60,000 nucleotides of DNA from Lineus longissimus (taxonomy: Eukaryota; Nemertea; Pilidiophora; Heteronemertea; Lineidae). The position numbers and the translations under genes were made by a program. The notes under the pieces were generated by a model that saw nothing but the letters and a program-made list of their open reading frames with translations, was not told where the DNA came from and ran no database searches. The first letter of the stretch is position 1; every line of letters starts with the position of its first letter. This document shows, in pieces, positions 43,430-55,414 of this stretch. The stretch is from positions 12,214,501 to 12,274,500 of the forward strand of contig NC_088320.1 in the NCBI RefSeq assembly GCF_910592395.1, in the 5' to 3' direction.

Positions 43430-44639
43430 GTTCTGCCTTAGAAAAACGGGTCTGGACCCCCGTCAGAACAGGCTACTGGCAAATATTTTAGTCTGAGATC
43501 TTCGTGTTTCGTACTTTTGAGATACACTGGGTTATTGCGCCCCTGTGACCCATTCCACGGCCCGGATGGAAGAGGTCCATCGAGTTGTTATTGTTGCTTG
43601 AGAACATGAAAAAAAGAAGATATATTTGAAAGAGAAGTCTCATTGAAATGCAGCCTTCCGTTGGCTGTTTGAAGAGAAAGAAGGTGCCACCAAGGAAATA
43701 AATACACACTCAACTATTCGACAACCTCTCGGATGTGCATACTTTTGTTGGCTGAAAACCCGAAACTGAAAAATCTTGCATCTTACCACGGGCAGATGTG
43801 TTATCGTATACATTGTTGTCACGAGGTACATTTTACTCACGGACTCTCGTGTCCTTGGTTCTTTACAGGGTTTTCTCAAGATAGGGTGGTACCATTTGAC
43901 ATCAAGAAGTTTTGCCAGTGCGCGATACAAGATAGGGTGGCCAGCATTCAAGGTAGTGTGGTCCAATAGAAACCCTTTACAAATGTCAAGAGCAAGGTGG
44001 GGTGGCTGCTTTCAAGGTAGAGTGGAAAGCTGCCAAGGTAGGGTGGGCCACCTTGACAAAAGGCCTTGTAGAGAAAACTGTCACCTTTACCTTCATTGTT
44101 CATGATGTTTACACTAAATGCACTGTGAGTTTTATCAGGTGCCATGATGGAGAAACAAAGAAAGGTTCGGTTCGATTATTTCTCTGGGCCCTTGCGTCGT
44201 ACATCTTTATTCCTGCCTCGAAAACATAGATCAACGACGGAATAATCCGTCAAACGAAACTGTTAGAAAACCTTCCTCTATATTTTTCATTTATTCCTCA
44301 ACTCGTATTGTTTACGGCTTTTATCAAATAGAAACGATGATGATCGATTTGAATGCAATGATATAAAAATCATTACGATTTTTTTCGATACTTCGATTTT
44401 TGATGTTTGATATTATTTGATACTTTACAAAGCATACTGTGCATTTGATACACCTATTAGTGTACTGGAAGTAAACGTCATAACATATTGTAAGCAAAAT
44501 CTTAATTCCTTTAAGGATCTATATATCATGGCAACGTCAGTTTTGGCTACTTTGCAAAAATATTCCTTCATTTGGACAGGCTTAAACTTCTCCAGACCCC
44601 CTCCCCCTCACCCCAACACCACGTACACTCACACATAAG

Positions 44640-46260
44640 TTGTCATAGCTTAACTTAAGGTTATGGGGTGAGCATGATTGCTGATTGTTCATGAAAATAT
44701 GGTCACATCACGTCCTAATTGTTTAGTAAGTGGAGTGATGGCACCGAAATAAAAACAGTCACAGCAAACACAAGCAAGAGAGTCATATATTGTCTTTATG
44801 ATGATGGAGTTGTGACACTGACACGAGACAGTCACATTATTACCCAACCTAAGGAATGGCAATGGTCGCTTAGTGTTCCTGCAGAGACTGTCACATCCCG
44901 TCTTTACTATAAAGTTGTGATTCTGACATAATTATGAGACAGTCACAACCTAACCTTAGCCTAAGAAAAGGACATGGTTGCTGATTGTTCCTGATATGAA
45001 ACAGTCACAGCATACAAAAGCGGAGTCCGTTCCATTCAGTCATTACTATGGAGTTGTGACACGAGACCTAAGACGAATGGATGAGCATGATTCTTATTGT
45101 TCTCAAAAAGGAGACCGTCACATCCCGTCTTTGCCATGGAGTTGTGACCCTGACGTTAATACGCATTCACAGCATAAAGTAAGTCTGAAGGGTTGGCATG
45201 ATTGTTTAGTGATTGTTTGGTAGAGACCGTCACATACCGTCATCTTCACTATGAAGTTGTGAAACTGCCATATGAGACAATTGCAACCTAACCTAGGCCT
45301 ATGAAATGGGTAAAATTGCTGATTGTTCCTGTGGTGACCCTCATATCACGTCTTACATATCCCATGGAGTTGTAACACTTACACGAGACAGTTACAGCAT
45401 AATCATCCTATTTGTTTTGTGAGTGTTGTGGTATCGATATGAAACAATCACAGCATATATAAGCAGAGACTGTCCCATCTCGCCGCAATATTTTGGGGTT
45501 GTGACACTGACACAGGACACTCTCAACCCAACCTAAGCCTAACGGATGGGCATGTATGATTGGTTGTTTGTTCCTGAAGAGACAGTGACATTTCGTATTT
45601 ACCATAGAGTTGAGACCCTGACTTAACACATTCACAGTAAAGAGTGAGTCTAAAGGGTGAGCATGTTTGTTCAGTTATAATTCCTTAGGAGACCGTATCA
45701 TCCCGTCTTTACCAAGGAGTTGTGACACCGACAGTCGTGAGACGGTCCCATCATCAACCAAGTCTAAGGGGTGGGTAAAGCTGCTGATTGCTTCTGAAGA
45801 TATCGTAACAACCTGTCTTTCCTAAGCAGTTGTGACCCTGACATACATGACATTAGAGAGGCACAGCAGAACGTAAGCCTGGGCGGCCGTACAGGCTTGA
45901 TGACTGATAACTCTTGAAGGGACAACCACATCCTGTTTTGTCTTTTTGAGGTAGGCCTATTGGTTGGACATAATTGCTGATTGTTCGTGAAGAGACAGTC
46001 ACATCATCACGTGATATTTCTTGTAAGTGGATTTGTGAATCAGATATAAAACAGTCACATGATAACACAAGTCTCAAGGGTGGGCATGATTTTCATTGTT
46101 CATGGAGTGACCGTCACATCTATTTACTATGGAGTTGTGACCCCGACATGAGATTTTCAGTAAAACGATAGCATGACTGCTGACTGTTCCTGAAAGACGG
46201 TCACATCTTTTCATTTCCTGAAAGTGGAGTTGTGACTCCACCAGGAGACCATGTTAGGAG
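44640..46260. repeat. ~110-bp degenerate satellite, about 14 copies
   Basis: GTTGTGAC(A/C)C(T/C)GAC recurs at about 44812, 44915, 45052, 45143, 45257, 45370, 45498, 45611, 45719, 45830, 46134 and 46230. Each is paired with GAGAC(A/C)GTCACATC and GATTGTTCCTGA words. Spacing varies from 91 to 137, averaging near 112. All units are in the same orientation. Many contain GTCACATCCCGTCTTTAC. Confidence 0.9.
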
Positions 46261-46375
46261 ATCATCACAAGCGACACCACGTGATGAACTATGCTCTGCC
46301 ATTTTGTGTTAGACGCCACTACCGGACGGACGTGTTTAGAGGGCTCCTAAGTTGAACGTAATTATACACCGATTT

Positions 46376-46560
46376 GAAGTCGAGGAGGACTATAAAATAA
46401 ACAGTCGAGAAGGACTATAAAATAAACAGTCGAGAAGGACTATAAAATAAAAGTCGAGAAGGACTATAAAATATAGTCTCAGCGAGCAAGGCTGGAGAGA
46501 TGGCGAGGAGGCCAAAAGTCGAGTAGGACTATAAAATAAACAGTCGAGAAGGACTGTTTG
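46376..46560. repeat. 25-bp minisatellite AGTCGAGAAGGACTATAAAA
   Basis: Six to seven units of AGTCGAGAAGGACTATAAAATAAAC, interrupted by a 50-bp unique piece at about 46485-46515. Each unit carries a TATAAAATA word. Confidence 0.95.
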
Positions 46561-46569
46561 GGTTCGTCT

Positions 46570-48290
46570 TGATATGTGCGAGAAGGCGGTAGATTAGTGC
46601 CAATATATGTTACATGTGCAGTGATCAGGGTCAACGTGATGTTATGGGGCTATTTGTGGTAGATGTTATCGAGTTTGCATCGTAGTGTGATATTCATGGA
46701 AGTTGATTAGGGCAAGGTGTATGCCATTTGTTGAATACTGCCTTTTCTTTGGTTGAGTGGGTGTGTAAGCATGGTGTAGTTATGCTATATATTGCCGGCG
46801 AACTGTCTCGTTCTGAAAAGCGACGCTGTACAATATTTCATCTTTTATTTCTTTAGTGGGGAGAAAATATTCCCGAGATACACAAACTGAACGGCTAATC
46901 CCTCATAATTCCTAGGCAATCTTGATGAAATGGACCCACCAAAAGGGCTAAAACGGGGGGTCGTACGGAAAAATCATCAGAGCAGAGAAACGTAATAAGC
47001 ATTGCTCATGACCTGTTTGGCTCCAAAATGGCCTTTTGTTACATCACAAATCATAAATATGTATATCAAGATTGAAAAACAAACATCATTGGGGGGGGGG
47101 CATGTCTTCTTGAAGAAACCCTGGGATTTGACTTCTCCGACTTGCAAAGTAAGGTCAAATCAGAATTCCGTGCGATATATGTTGTATCCTTGCTATCCTT
47201 GTTCCTGACTCGTCTGAGGACCCACATGAACCATAACAAGATATCGAAAACGAGTCGCTTGTAAGCGACATCAGGTTTCCACTTTTTGCCACCCGGGCTG
47301 AGTTTTTCAGGATAACGTTAACTTTAACGGGAGCGTTAAGTCTTAACGTTATTGGTTGAAAGAGCTGGCGTCCTTAAGTATACATACGGGAACCGTCAAG
47401 GATAACGTGACTTCTGTGCTTTTGAACAACCAGGCCCTGATGAGGGGCAAGTCGTGAATCAAATGAAACTGAAATTCAGTGTCTAAGGTCACCTGACCTA
47501 GGGGGTCATAAGTGTAAAGTTTCAAGTTCAATGCCCTCTCGGTTAGTGAACTTGAAACCGTTTTTTGAAACATGATACAGACGCCGACGACCAACGACCG
47601 ACATTGCGGAATCGTACAGACTCCCCTCCGACTAGCCAAAAAGAGACTAACATCTCGGTTACCTTCGATGAAATATCCACCCAGACTTAAAATCTAATAC
47701 CGTCTGGATATCCGTTGGACTCCTGGCTGAAGCCCATTTAACATAGTTCTGAACGGCCAATGGATTCCAAAGCACAGGAAGAAACACGTATCATCAATAC
47801 AGCATGGATTAAAGAAGAATGGTTAGCTACATGTAGCTATTGGCTAGATGGACGAGCAATTAGTTCTTATTTTGAATATAGGAGGCTTTTTGTAACTAAC
47901 TTAGCGCTAATCCATTAACCGTTGAACTTATCAGATTGCTTCTGCCCAGTGAATTATTTTATTACAACTCCGTATTAGGTATTCCCCGCAAACAAAATGT
48001 GTTAATCTGGCTAATCAAAAATGAATTTACGTGATCAATTAAGAAAATAGAGAATAAAATGTGCATAGTTTTGCCCTATCACAAAAATCGAAGTAGCTCA
48101 GTTTGTTTTAGCAAGCATAAATTGAGAGCAGTGTATTTTGTTCATTCAGGTCTTACCAACCCTTGCAAATGGCCAGGGTCAATTGCAGTGAGCACCATGC
48201 GATTAAAAACTCTTATTTATGGGCTTATTTCAAGTTGTCCATTCCTCTCTGATCAATACTTTGTATAATGGATCTCTCGCTTTGAGGCTA
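46570..48290. other. no gene seen
   Basis: Contains a (G)10 tract at about 47090 and a segment at 46860-46940 (ACGGCTAATCCCTC..CTAGGCAATCTTGATGAAAT) that reads like a common interspersed repeat. The 96-codon minus-strand frame at 47349-47639 has no recognisable features. Confidence 0.4.
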
Positions 48291-48291
48291 A

Positions 48292-49155
48292 TTAACGCAT
48301 CTTGCCATTTGAAAACGGTCTGTCACGTCCAAGCACCATGCGGAAGTGAACAATGACTGAAGGTTCGTCGCCGATGTAATATGTGCGAGAGAAAAGTATT
48401 GCATTTGTACTGATTGCTAATATTGGATATGGGTTATGAAAAGGTGGACACCGCACTTCGAAACCTGGAACTCTTGTCAACTGCATCGACTTGTTGTCTT
48501 CTCTAAATGACAACCTAAAAAGTGAAAAGGATCGATATTTCCCTTTATTCTTACGTTCGAAAAATATTAACCCGTTGTTGACATGATCCCATGTCCCATA
48601 ATAGATGTGTTCTATATTTAACCTCCGTTTGTGAATACGTTTGTAGAAACCTTCTTTGTACTGAAATACAAATACTGACGTTTTCTTTAAAAAATAAATA
48701 AAAATGTTTCCATTCGACCACACTGCCTGATGAGGAGGCCGGACCCGATTTTTTTCTCCCGGGGATGACATTATTAAATTTGGATGAGTAAATGCAATAT
48801 CTTGTTCGGAGCGATGGTCAATTTCAAAAAGAATTAGATCGTGATAAGGCTTGCCTTGTTTGGTTGTTCTGGTAAGATTTTGAGTCCAAACTATCACATG
48901 ACTCATGTCATCTGACAACACTGGGCTGCATCTTAAACCAGTCATGATGTAGTTCACAGTAACATGAGATACAAACCTTCCACTATAACTGTATAAATCT
49001 ACATACAATCTACCGCGAGTGGAATGTAAACAGAACACAAGCAGGTATGCTTTGAAGTATAATACATCTGTGACCCGTTCTTGTAGGTTAAAAAGATGTT
49101 TTTGTGTAGGAATTGAGCCAGGGTAATATGCAATCATGAAAGATGGACGACTCAT
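48292..49155 (-). CDS. hypothetical 287-aa ORF, beta-propeller-like
   Basis: The longest clean frame among non-repetitive regions, unbroken over 864 bases and starting MSRPSFMIAYYPGS. Hydrophobic beta-strand-like stretches alternate with short charged turns (YFKAYLLVFCLHSTRGRLYV; HVIVWTQNL; NGNIFIYFLKKTSVFVFQYK; GLIFFERKNKGKYRSFSLF), as in a beta-propeller repeat protein. The ending PPFHNPYPILAIST...VIVHFRM weakly recalls the C-terminus of DET1, but I cannot claim homology. It could be a single long exon of the gene whose N-terminal exon is at 51198-51560, or a separate gene. No signal peptide or membrane segment. Confidence 0.6.
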   Translation of the reverse strand: MSRPSFMIAYYPGSIPTQKHLFNLQERVTDVLYFKAYLLVFCLHSTRGRLYVDLYSYSGRFVSHVTVNYIMTGLRCSPVLSDDMSHVIVWTQNLTRTTKQGKPYHDLILFEIDHRSEQDIAFTHPNLIMSSPGEKNRVRPPHQAVWSNGNIFIYFLKKTSVFVFQYKEGFYKRIHKRRLNIEHIYYGTWDHVNNGLIFFERKNKGKYRSFSLFRLSFREDNKSMQLTRVPGFEVRCPPFHNPYPILAISTNAILFSRTYYIGDEPSVIVHFRMVLGRDRPFSNGKMR

Positions 49156-50340
49156 CCTTCGGATAAAGCCACCACATGAATGTAAGAGAAAGAACTGTTG
49201 TTTAGGACAGTAAACAATACACAGTATATGATTCGGAATAGTTTTCTTCAGTCGAAACTTTCGTTGTAGCCGAAACGTAGCAAATCTATTCGGACCTAAG
49301 ATGAGAAGAACGCGAAGTTTGATAACTAGTGACCTTCATAAGCACTGTCAAAACGTATCAGTTATCCGTATGGAAAATACTTATGTCGCATACGGGTAAG
49401 TGATACTTAAGTCAGACATAAAATGGGCTTCAGCTTCGATAACTCAGCTGTGCGCAATTTATGAACAGCTCATTAGATAGGTTGCAATGAAAACGCCTCT
49501 AATTTCTCCCAAAAAAACTTCACACTCGAAAGCATCTTCATGATCAACGATACTATTTCACAGACCAGATGGAAATAATATGTAAAGTCAAGGACTTGGT
49601 GAGCCCCCCTTAGGTTGGGGGAGCACCCCCGAACCCCCCTACGATAGCGTAACGTTTTTACCAAGTACAATGGAGGGGAAACCCCCCCAAGCCCCCCCCC
49701 CCCCAAAGCCCCCATGTTGGGACCATCCATAGTTCCTTCCGACACATTTTTGTTTTGGTAATGTAATACATTGTGATTGTCCTTATTCACGGGAATCGGT
49801 TTCCAGTGATATACGACACAAATGGGTTGTCCTCATGCATTCACTTTGGAAACGCATTTTAAAATAGATGTTAGGTCCTGTTAATGGGGCACGTCATCAT
49901 CGCGTACATTTGGGAAAAACTCCCTAACGAGCAGACGGCTGAAAGTAGTTTAATTATTGGCCGCTAGGGTGCAGTATGTCGCTCACCCGAATTTTTCACG
50001 CAACTTTTGCTAAATAGAGCTAGTTCTAATTTGTGATTCATTTTGATACTTCAGATTTGGGCAGTAGACCAATATAACTTAGTCGTCAGTGTGGTTTTAA
50101 GCTGGAAAAACATTTTTTTTTCTTAAAGTGCCTTTTTTGGACGGGTGTGTGCGATTGTTTTGTTTATGTCACGTGACCTCGACCATGTCGACACAAAATT
50201 GTCGACACAAAATTGAAATAAACCACCCTTTTCTGTCATTATTTAGGACGGATATTTCTCTAATAAAAATAATAATATAATTGGCCAATTTCTTAGGCAT
50301 ATGTAGCGAATTCCCATGAAGATTTAAATTAGATGTTCTT

Positions 50341-50410
50341 TAACCTGTTACAACTGGTCTGATTTATTAATTCAGCGCTACAACTGGTCTGATTTATTAA
50401 TTCAGCGCCA
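50341..50410. repeat. 30-bp tandem duplication
   Basis: TACAACTGGTCTGATTTATT and AATTCAGCGC occur twice in a row. Confidence 0.9.
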
Positions 50411-50586
50411 TTTTGAAAAACCAAAAAAAAATTGTTTGTAGGATATACAATAGTTACTCTCTTTATTTCTCATCATTATATACTCCCGCACACACGTGTA
50501 TCTTAAGAGCCCCTCCTAAAGGGGGGCTTATGATAGAAGACTCAATTTAGCGGCAAATGCAAGCTAAATCGTTCAATATCATACGT

Positions 50587-50750
50587 ACTGCCTCCCGTAT
50601 GGAATACAGTTCTTATACTTATGCGGTACCGCTTGTCGTCCAAAGTACACAAACTGATGACGTCGTATGCAAAATTGATAGGGATACGGATTCGACGGGC
50701 TGAAAGTCTCTAATATCGCATATGGCTCCCCGTTGGACTTTAGGTGTAAC
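50587..50750 (-). CDS. possible internal exon of the unrecognised family
   Basis: On the minus strand an acceptor-like CACCTAAAG precedes SNGEPYAILETFSPSNPYPY, FCIRRHQFVYFGRQ and PYGRQY, followed by a donor GTATGA. Location and strand fit an exon between 51198-51560 and 48292-49155. However, I could not find an acceptor before 49155 that keeps the frame. Aromatic-rich like its neighbour. Confidence 0.35.
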
Positions 50751-51197
50751 CATTGAAAAAAACATGGCAACATTTTGAAAAGAATTCTCGCAACATTCAC
50801 GTGACCAAACAATACCAAGCGAATTAAGGGAGTCGCGGTCGCCTCTAGTAAGACAGTCTTACAACGGTGTTCGGAGCCGTCCCGCCGAAACCCAGGTTGA
50901 ATACGAAACTAAGGTTGCAGATAACCTGTCAATACCACACACGGTAGTTCTTCATTATCCCACAGTGCGCGCAATGGATTCTGGTTTCATGCTTAGCTAC
51001 CAGCTGGGCCAGCCTGATTTGGATCGTTGGACATGTACGTCTTAAGCCACAAATACCAATCGTAGATATGCCACTATTGCCTGCGGAGAATGCACTGCCC
51101 ATGCACACTTGTGCCTCATGCGATGCAATTTTCCGATCTGAATGATGATAGGATTTGACGCTTCGGATTCAAATACGAAAAGGTATAGTCAGTATGG

Positions 51198-51560
51198 TCA
51201 CCGAGGATATATGATAACTTTTTGGTCCTTACCTCTACCTACCCTTTCCATCCAGATGTCAGTTCCTTTTTTGTTTAATTTTGTACCCGCCGCATCATCA
51301 TTCTGTGATGAATGTATCGTGCAAGTGGTTTGTGCTTTGAATTCAACACTAAAACCTACCACATGTTTTCCCGATCGTAGAAAAATAGAGCACTGCAGTA
51401 GAGATCTCGTCAGAGATACGTCCTTCTCGGTGGGACAACCTTCCCAACGCACTCGCTCAAAGATTCTCAAAGAATTGATCATATGGAATGACAATATACA
51501 ATACATAAATATGTGTACATATAATGCTCTGCTGAGCAGTGGAGACACGTGATGAGCCAT
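51198..51560 (-). CDS. unrecognised paralogue, N-terminal exon
   Basis: The frame starts MAHHVSPLLSRALY at 51560. It contains MINSLRIFERVRWEG, SLTRSLLQCSIFL, HVVGFSVEFKAQTTC, IHSSQ, TKLNKKGTDIWMERVGRGKD and IIYP. It ends at a TGA that overlaps a possible donor (CG|GTGACC). The copy at 42899-43429 is its paralogue 8.1 kb away in the same orientation. No domain recognised; no signal peptide. Confidence 0.55.
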   Translation of the reverse strand: MAHHVSPLLSRALYVHIFMYCILSFHMINSLRIFERVRWEGCPTEKDVSLTRSLLQCSIFLRSGKHVVGFSVEFKAQTTCTIHSSQNDDAAGTKLNKKGTDIWMERVGRGKDQKVIIYPR

Positions 51561-51886
51561 GGTCTAATGGAAGGGTTGTCACATGATTTCTCTGATTATT
51601 TCAAAATTGCTAAGGTTAAGAAAAGCTCCATATATTTCTTCATTTTTGACTCAGCGAAGTTACTTTAAAAACCTGAACTTGCGTTATTAAGTTGAGTGTT
51701 GGACCAATATTGAAACATCTGATTTCGCTTTTCTTTAAAGAACAAGGCGCATTATTCCTTCAATATTAAGGTATTACACGTTTTTTCCAATTTTGTTTCG
51801 CATCGAACATCGTAAAAAACGCGTTGTTCGTTATTTTTAGCGCTCTCAACTTGATCCTGGCCTTGGACTTCAAGAACCTTTGGTAT

Positions 51887-51945
51887 TATTAAGGGCAATA
51901 TTACCAAGCTGTCGACTGCCCAGTCACCTCCTATTCTATATTATC
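51887..51945. repeat. interspersed repeat shared with the Link-gene intron
   Basis: TTAAGGGCAATATTACC..GCTGTCGACTGCCCAG.C.CCTCCT.TTCTA resembles 25078-25138 (TTAAGGGCAATATTACCCTG... GCTGCCGAGCCGCCTCCTCT). The similarity covers about 55 bp. Confidence 0.65.
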
Positions 51946-52708
51946 ATTAAATTATCACGCTATTCCGATGTTGACTCCGATTTGATCCGAGTTAGCTCTT
52001 CATGGGTCGATCTCCTACTAGTAGATGGATGTACCTTATGGCGCTGCCTGGGGTCATTGATCTAAACAGTACTGTGACGTCTTGCTGTAGATATGTATTT
52101 TCCTTGTTGTTAAGCGAATCGAGGGGAGCCCAAATCAACATCGGTGGCAGATGATATTACTTGCTGTTTTTCGAACACTTGAATATACACTGCGCACATT
52201 CGACTTCTTTTCCTAACGTTGCCTCGAAAATAAGAGAAATGGGAAAGAAAATAAGTAATTTGCAAGGCTTCAGCCTCCCAAAATCGCGGTTAAAACACTG
52301 CCATCACTGCCCTCAGTGACCCTGCTGACGAGGAAAAATCTAAATTACGTCACAGAATTCCCCCGGCTTCTGGGGGCGGGAAAGTAGTTCGGGCGCTAGA
52401 ACAAGATCTAAAGATGTATTAATCGTTAATTATTTCCAGTGTATGTCTGGATTTTGTCTCCGTGATTTTAGTAACCTGCGGTACTGGGAAATTAAGGGCT
52501 TTGCCTGACCTACCTGGCTTCCTGTAAAAAGCATGGATTTAAGGGCGTCCAAAGGCAGTGCATGCAAAATTGATTAATACAAATTCATAGCGCACTTCTG
52601 CAAGTGCGCATATTGAACAGTCCACCTTAGTGGGGACTTAGTGGATGAAAACTGGTCCGTCCTCAAAGCTAACATACAAGGTGTGATCGATCGACACATC
52701 CGAATAAG

Positions 52709-53893
52709 ATGATCAAGACCAATAACAGCATTCCGCGGGTGAATGATGAGACAAGAAGATCGATCAAGAAAAAGAACCGTATTTTCAAGAAGCTGAAGAA
52801 ACACCCTACCGAAGCTAACAAGACGAAGTATAAGAATCAAAAGAAGAAAGCCAGGAAAGTCCTGTACCTAACTCATCGGAACTACTTGACAAGCATTCTT
52901 AGTCTAAGCCTTGATTACAACAGCAGGAATGTCTTCTGGCGCTATGTTAAACCAGAGAAATCAGATAACACTGGTATCTCCCCCTGAACGAAAAAGCAAA
53001 CTAGTCGTGGTAACAGCGAAAGAAAAAGCAGTAATCCTCAATGAACAATTCAAGTCAACGTTCACCCAAGTTGACAAGGCAGAGGATCTCCCCAAACCAG
53101 ACGGCGACAGGAAACCGGACATATACCAGAGCTCAACACCAGTGAAGGGGGCATTAAGAAACTGCTGGAAAGCATGAACCCCGGCAAGGCCTGTGGCCCG
53201 GATAACATCGACAACCGTGTACTGAAGGAGGCAGCGGCAGATATAGCACCACCCCTAACGGCCACGGTCACTGGACGCAACTCCCCAAGGACTGGAACAA
53301 GGCTTAAAATTAGTCACACCAGTTTTTAAGAAGGGTAATCGATACAGTGCAGCCAACTAATACAGACCCGTATCGATAACCTGTGTATGCTGCAAGCTCC
53401 TAGAACGCGTGTTCTGCAGCCACATACGAAGACATATAGACAAGCTAACATTTAAGACATTAACACCAGTGCAACATGGGTTCAGGAGAGGCTTCTCTAG
53501 CGAAACGCGTCCCTCTTATCGTGCATGACCTCCTAGGTTTCCGAGTTTCGAACACATGTTGATATTGCCATCTTATACTTCAGTAAATCCTTTGATACAG
53601 TCCCCCATCGCAAGTTATTGGTAAAGCTAGACCACCAAGAGATCAGAGGACCCTAAAATGGATTGCAGCATTCTTGATCGGGCGTTCGCAACATGTTGTA
53701 TGCGAAGGGAGATAAGTCGAGTGCTGTATCAGTAGACTCGGGGGTGCAATAGGGGACCGCGTTTGGTTGGGTCCACTCCTCTCCCTCATTCATACGAACG
53801 ATCTTCCGGATGTAGTTGCCTGCATGGTATGGTTATTTGCGGACGACTGCCTGCTGTACAAAGCTGTCACCAAGCTCGATGGCCTTCGACTAA
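52709..53893 (+). pseudogene. non-LTR reverse transcriptase, degenerate
   Basis: The frame shifts repeatedly but the order is correct: KKKNRIFKKLKKHPTEANKT and YLTHRNYLTSI..NVFWRYVK (pre-RT), EKAVILNEQFKSTFT, SMNPGKACGPDNIDNRVLKE (RT finger), VDIAILYFSKSFDTVPHRKL (first catalytic Asp), SVDSGVQ..TAFG, and MVWLFADDCLLYKAVTKLDG (catalytic FADD at about 53833-53847). At least eight stops or shifts. The frame resumes after an insertion at 54587. No endonuclease seen. Confidence 0.85.
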
Positions 53894-54586
53894 CAGAGTA
53901 CACAATACAATATCGACTCCCTCCATGAATTCTTTATTTCTATAACTTGGCAAGTCTTGCCAAGGACGAGGAATGCAAATACAAAATGAGCAGACAGCTA
54001 GTCTAATACTTAGTAGAACATACAAAAGGAACTAACATTAATTAGCAGAAAAGCTTGCACCACGGGCCTGACTAAGCCACAATAACACAACTAGGTACCA
54101 AAGTACTACAGCACTGGTGCACACTGCACTGTGCACCCGCCATGCATCGGCTAAACATGAATGCATACAAATACATATTGACCGCATCCAGGTCACAGGC
54201 TACAAAAGCCAAAGGGCCAAAATCCTTTATCCAAATCTACATCAAACTACCCTGTTCTCCGGCGCACTGGCCACTAAACTCCTATACACTTACCCCAGCC
54301 ACCAGTCAAATATTAAAGGCATATATAACCACATTCACTTCTAACTTGAAATATGATTCACAAGTTCACATTTAAAACTCCTCTTCTCTCACAGTTCTCC
54401 CTCCAAAAAACAGGAAATACTACCACTAGCACCACACACAACAATCACACAAACCAAACACACATCACACAGCACTCCACCTCTATCTATCACAACCACA
54501 CTAAACTAACATACAACCAAGCACACACACACATCCATACAAACCCTATGTCACTTTGTGACAAAAGCCATACATTCGATCGAGGA
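53894..54586. mobile_element. AC-rich insertion splitting the reverse transcriptase
   Basis: About 690 bp, poor in G on the plus strand, with CACACACACATCC and ACTTATACA-like words. It interrupts the RT between GLRL and LQHDLRNIEIWAKKWGVQFN. No clear inverted ends or coding domain. Its base composition resembles the following Helitron-like remnant, so both may come from one element. Confidence 0.5.
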
Positions 54587-54670
54587 CCAGCACACTCTGC
54601 AACATGACTTAAGAAACATTGAGATCTGGGCAAAGAAATGGGGTGTGCAGTTCAACATACTGATGTTGAA
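54587..54670 (+). pseudogene. reverse transcriptase continuation
   Basis: TLQHDLRNIEIWAKKWGVQF follows the FADD region in this RT family (LQ.DL..L..WA.KW...FN). It confirms that 53894-54586 is an insertion. Confidence 0.8.
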
Positions 54671-54993
54671 AACCCGCCAACTACCTGCGACTGAACTGAG
54701 CAGCCAACCATTCAGTGATGCTATTCACATTTAACCCACAAACAAACAATGTCAACAACACATTGAACAAAAACTAAACAAACTTGACAACATTGTCCAT
54801 CTAGCAACTGACGATACCATCACTGTAAGGTATTTCTCACCTTCGACAACCAAACTATTGGAACAATATACAAAACAAATCGAGATTACCTTATATCTAA
54901 AACACTACAACCATAGCAGCAACATTTTATGCAAAAAATATGACACATGCATATATCAAGGACACAGTTCCCACTGAAACTATATGCTTCGTC

Positions 54994-55115
54994 ACAACCA
55001 TACATAAAATGCAAGGGACTACCTTAAACACTGCTGTCATTGACTTGAGCTCGCATCTTTTCACAAGTGGAATGGCATATGTAGCACTCTCTAGTACAAA
55101 CGCATTACAGGCATA
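54994..55115 (+). pseudogene. PIF1/Helitron-type helicase C-terminal remnant
   Basis: TIHKMQGTTLNTAVIDLSSH and GMAYVALSSTNALQA match helicase motifs V-VI of the PIF1 family (K.QG.T......D......G..YVALSR). A PLKLYAS stretch in the adjacent frame precedes it. One frameshift is near 54990 and a stop follows at once. No Rep/HUH domain was found, so assignment to a Helitron rather than a host PIF1 is inference. Confidence 0.65.
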
Positions 55116-55414
55116 GTAATCAAAGGTCTTGATTCAAAATCCAAATGTTTCGCAACGTCAATATATCCTGTGTCAGAAATGTTCCGACTTCGACAAAAAA
55201 CCTAAAATAACCATTGACAACAACCACCTCTAATCAACACTTATAAACGAGGACTCCTTCGGTTATCATCCAGCACACAGTATCTGTGTATGGAACAACA
55301 TCACAAATCACTCAGTCACTATCTACGACAGACTGGCCACCAACCAAAATGTACCTAGAATTGTTCTGATTGTAATCTGGACAAATATCCACTTCAGGGT
55401 GTAAAAGGCTTACA

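Noticed and set aside
47349-47639. 96-codon minus-strand frame
   Set aside because: No domain, no paralogue in the window, and sequence with the look of an interspersed repeat.
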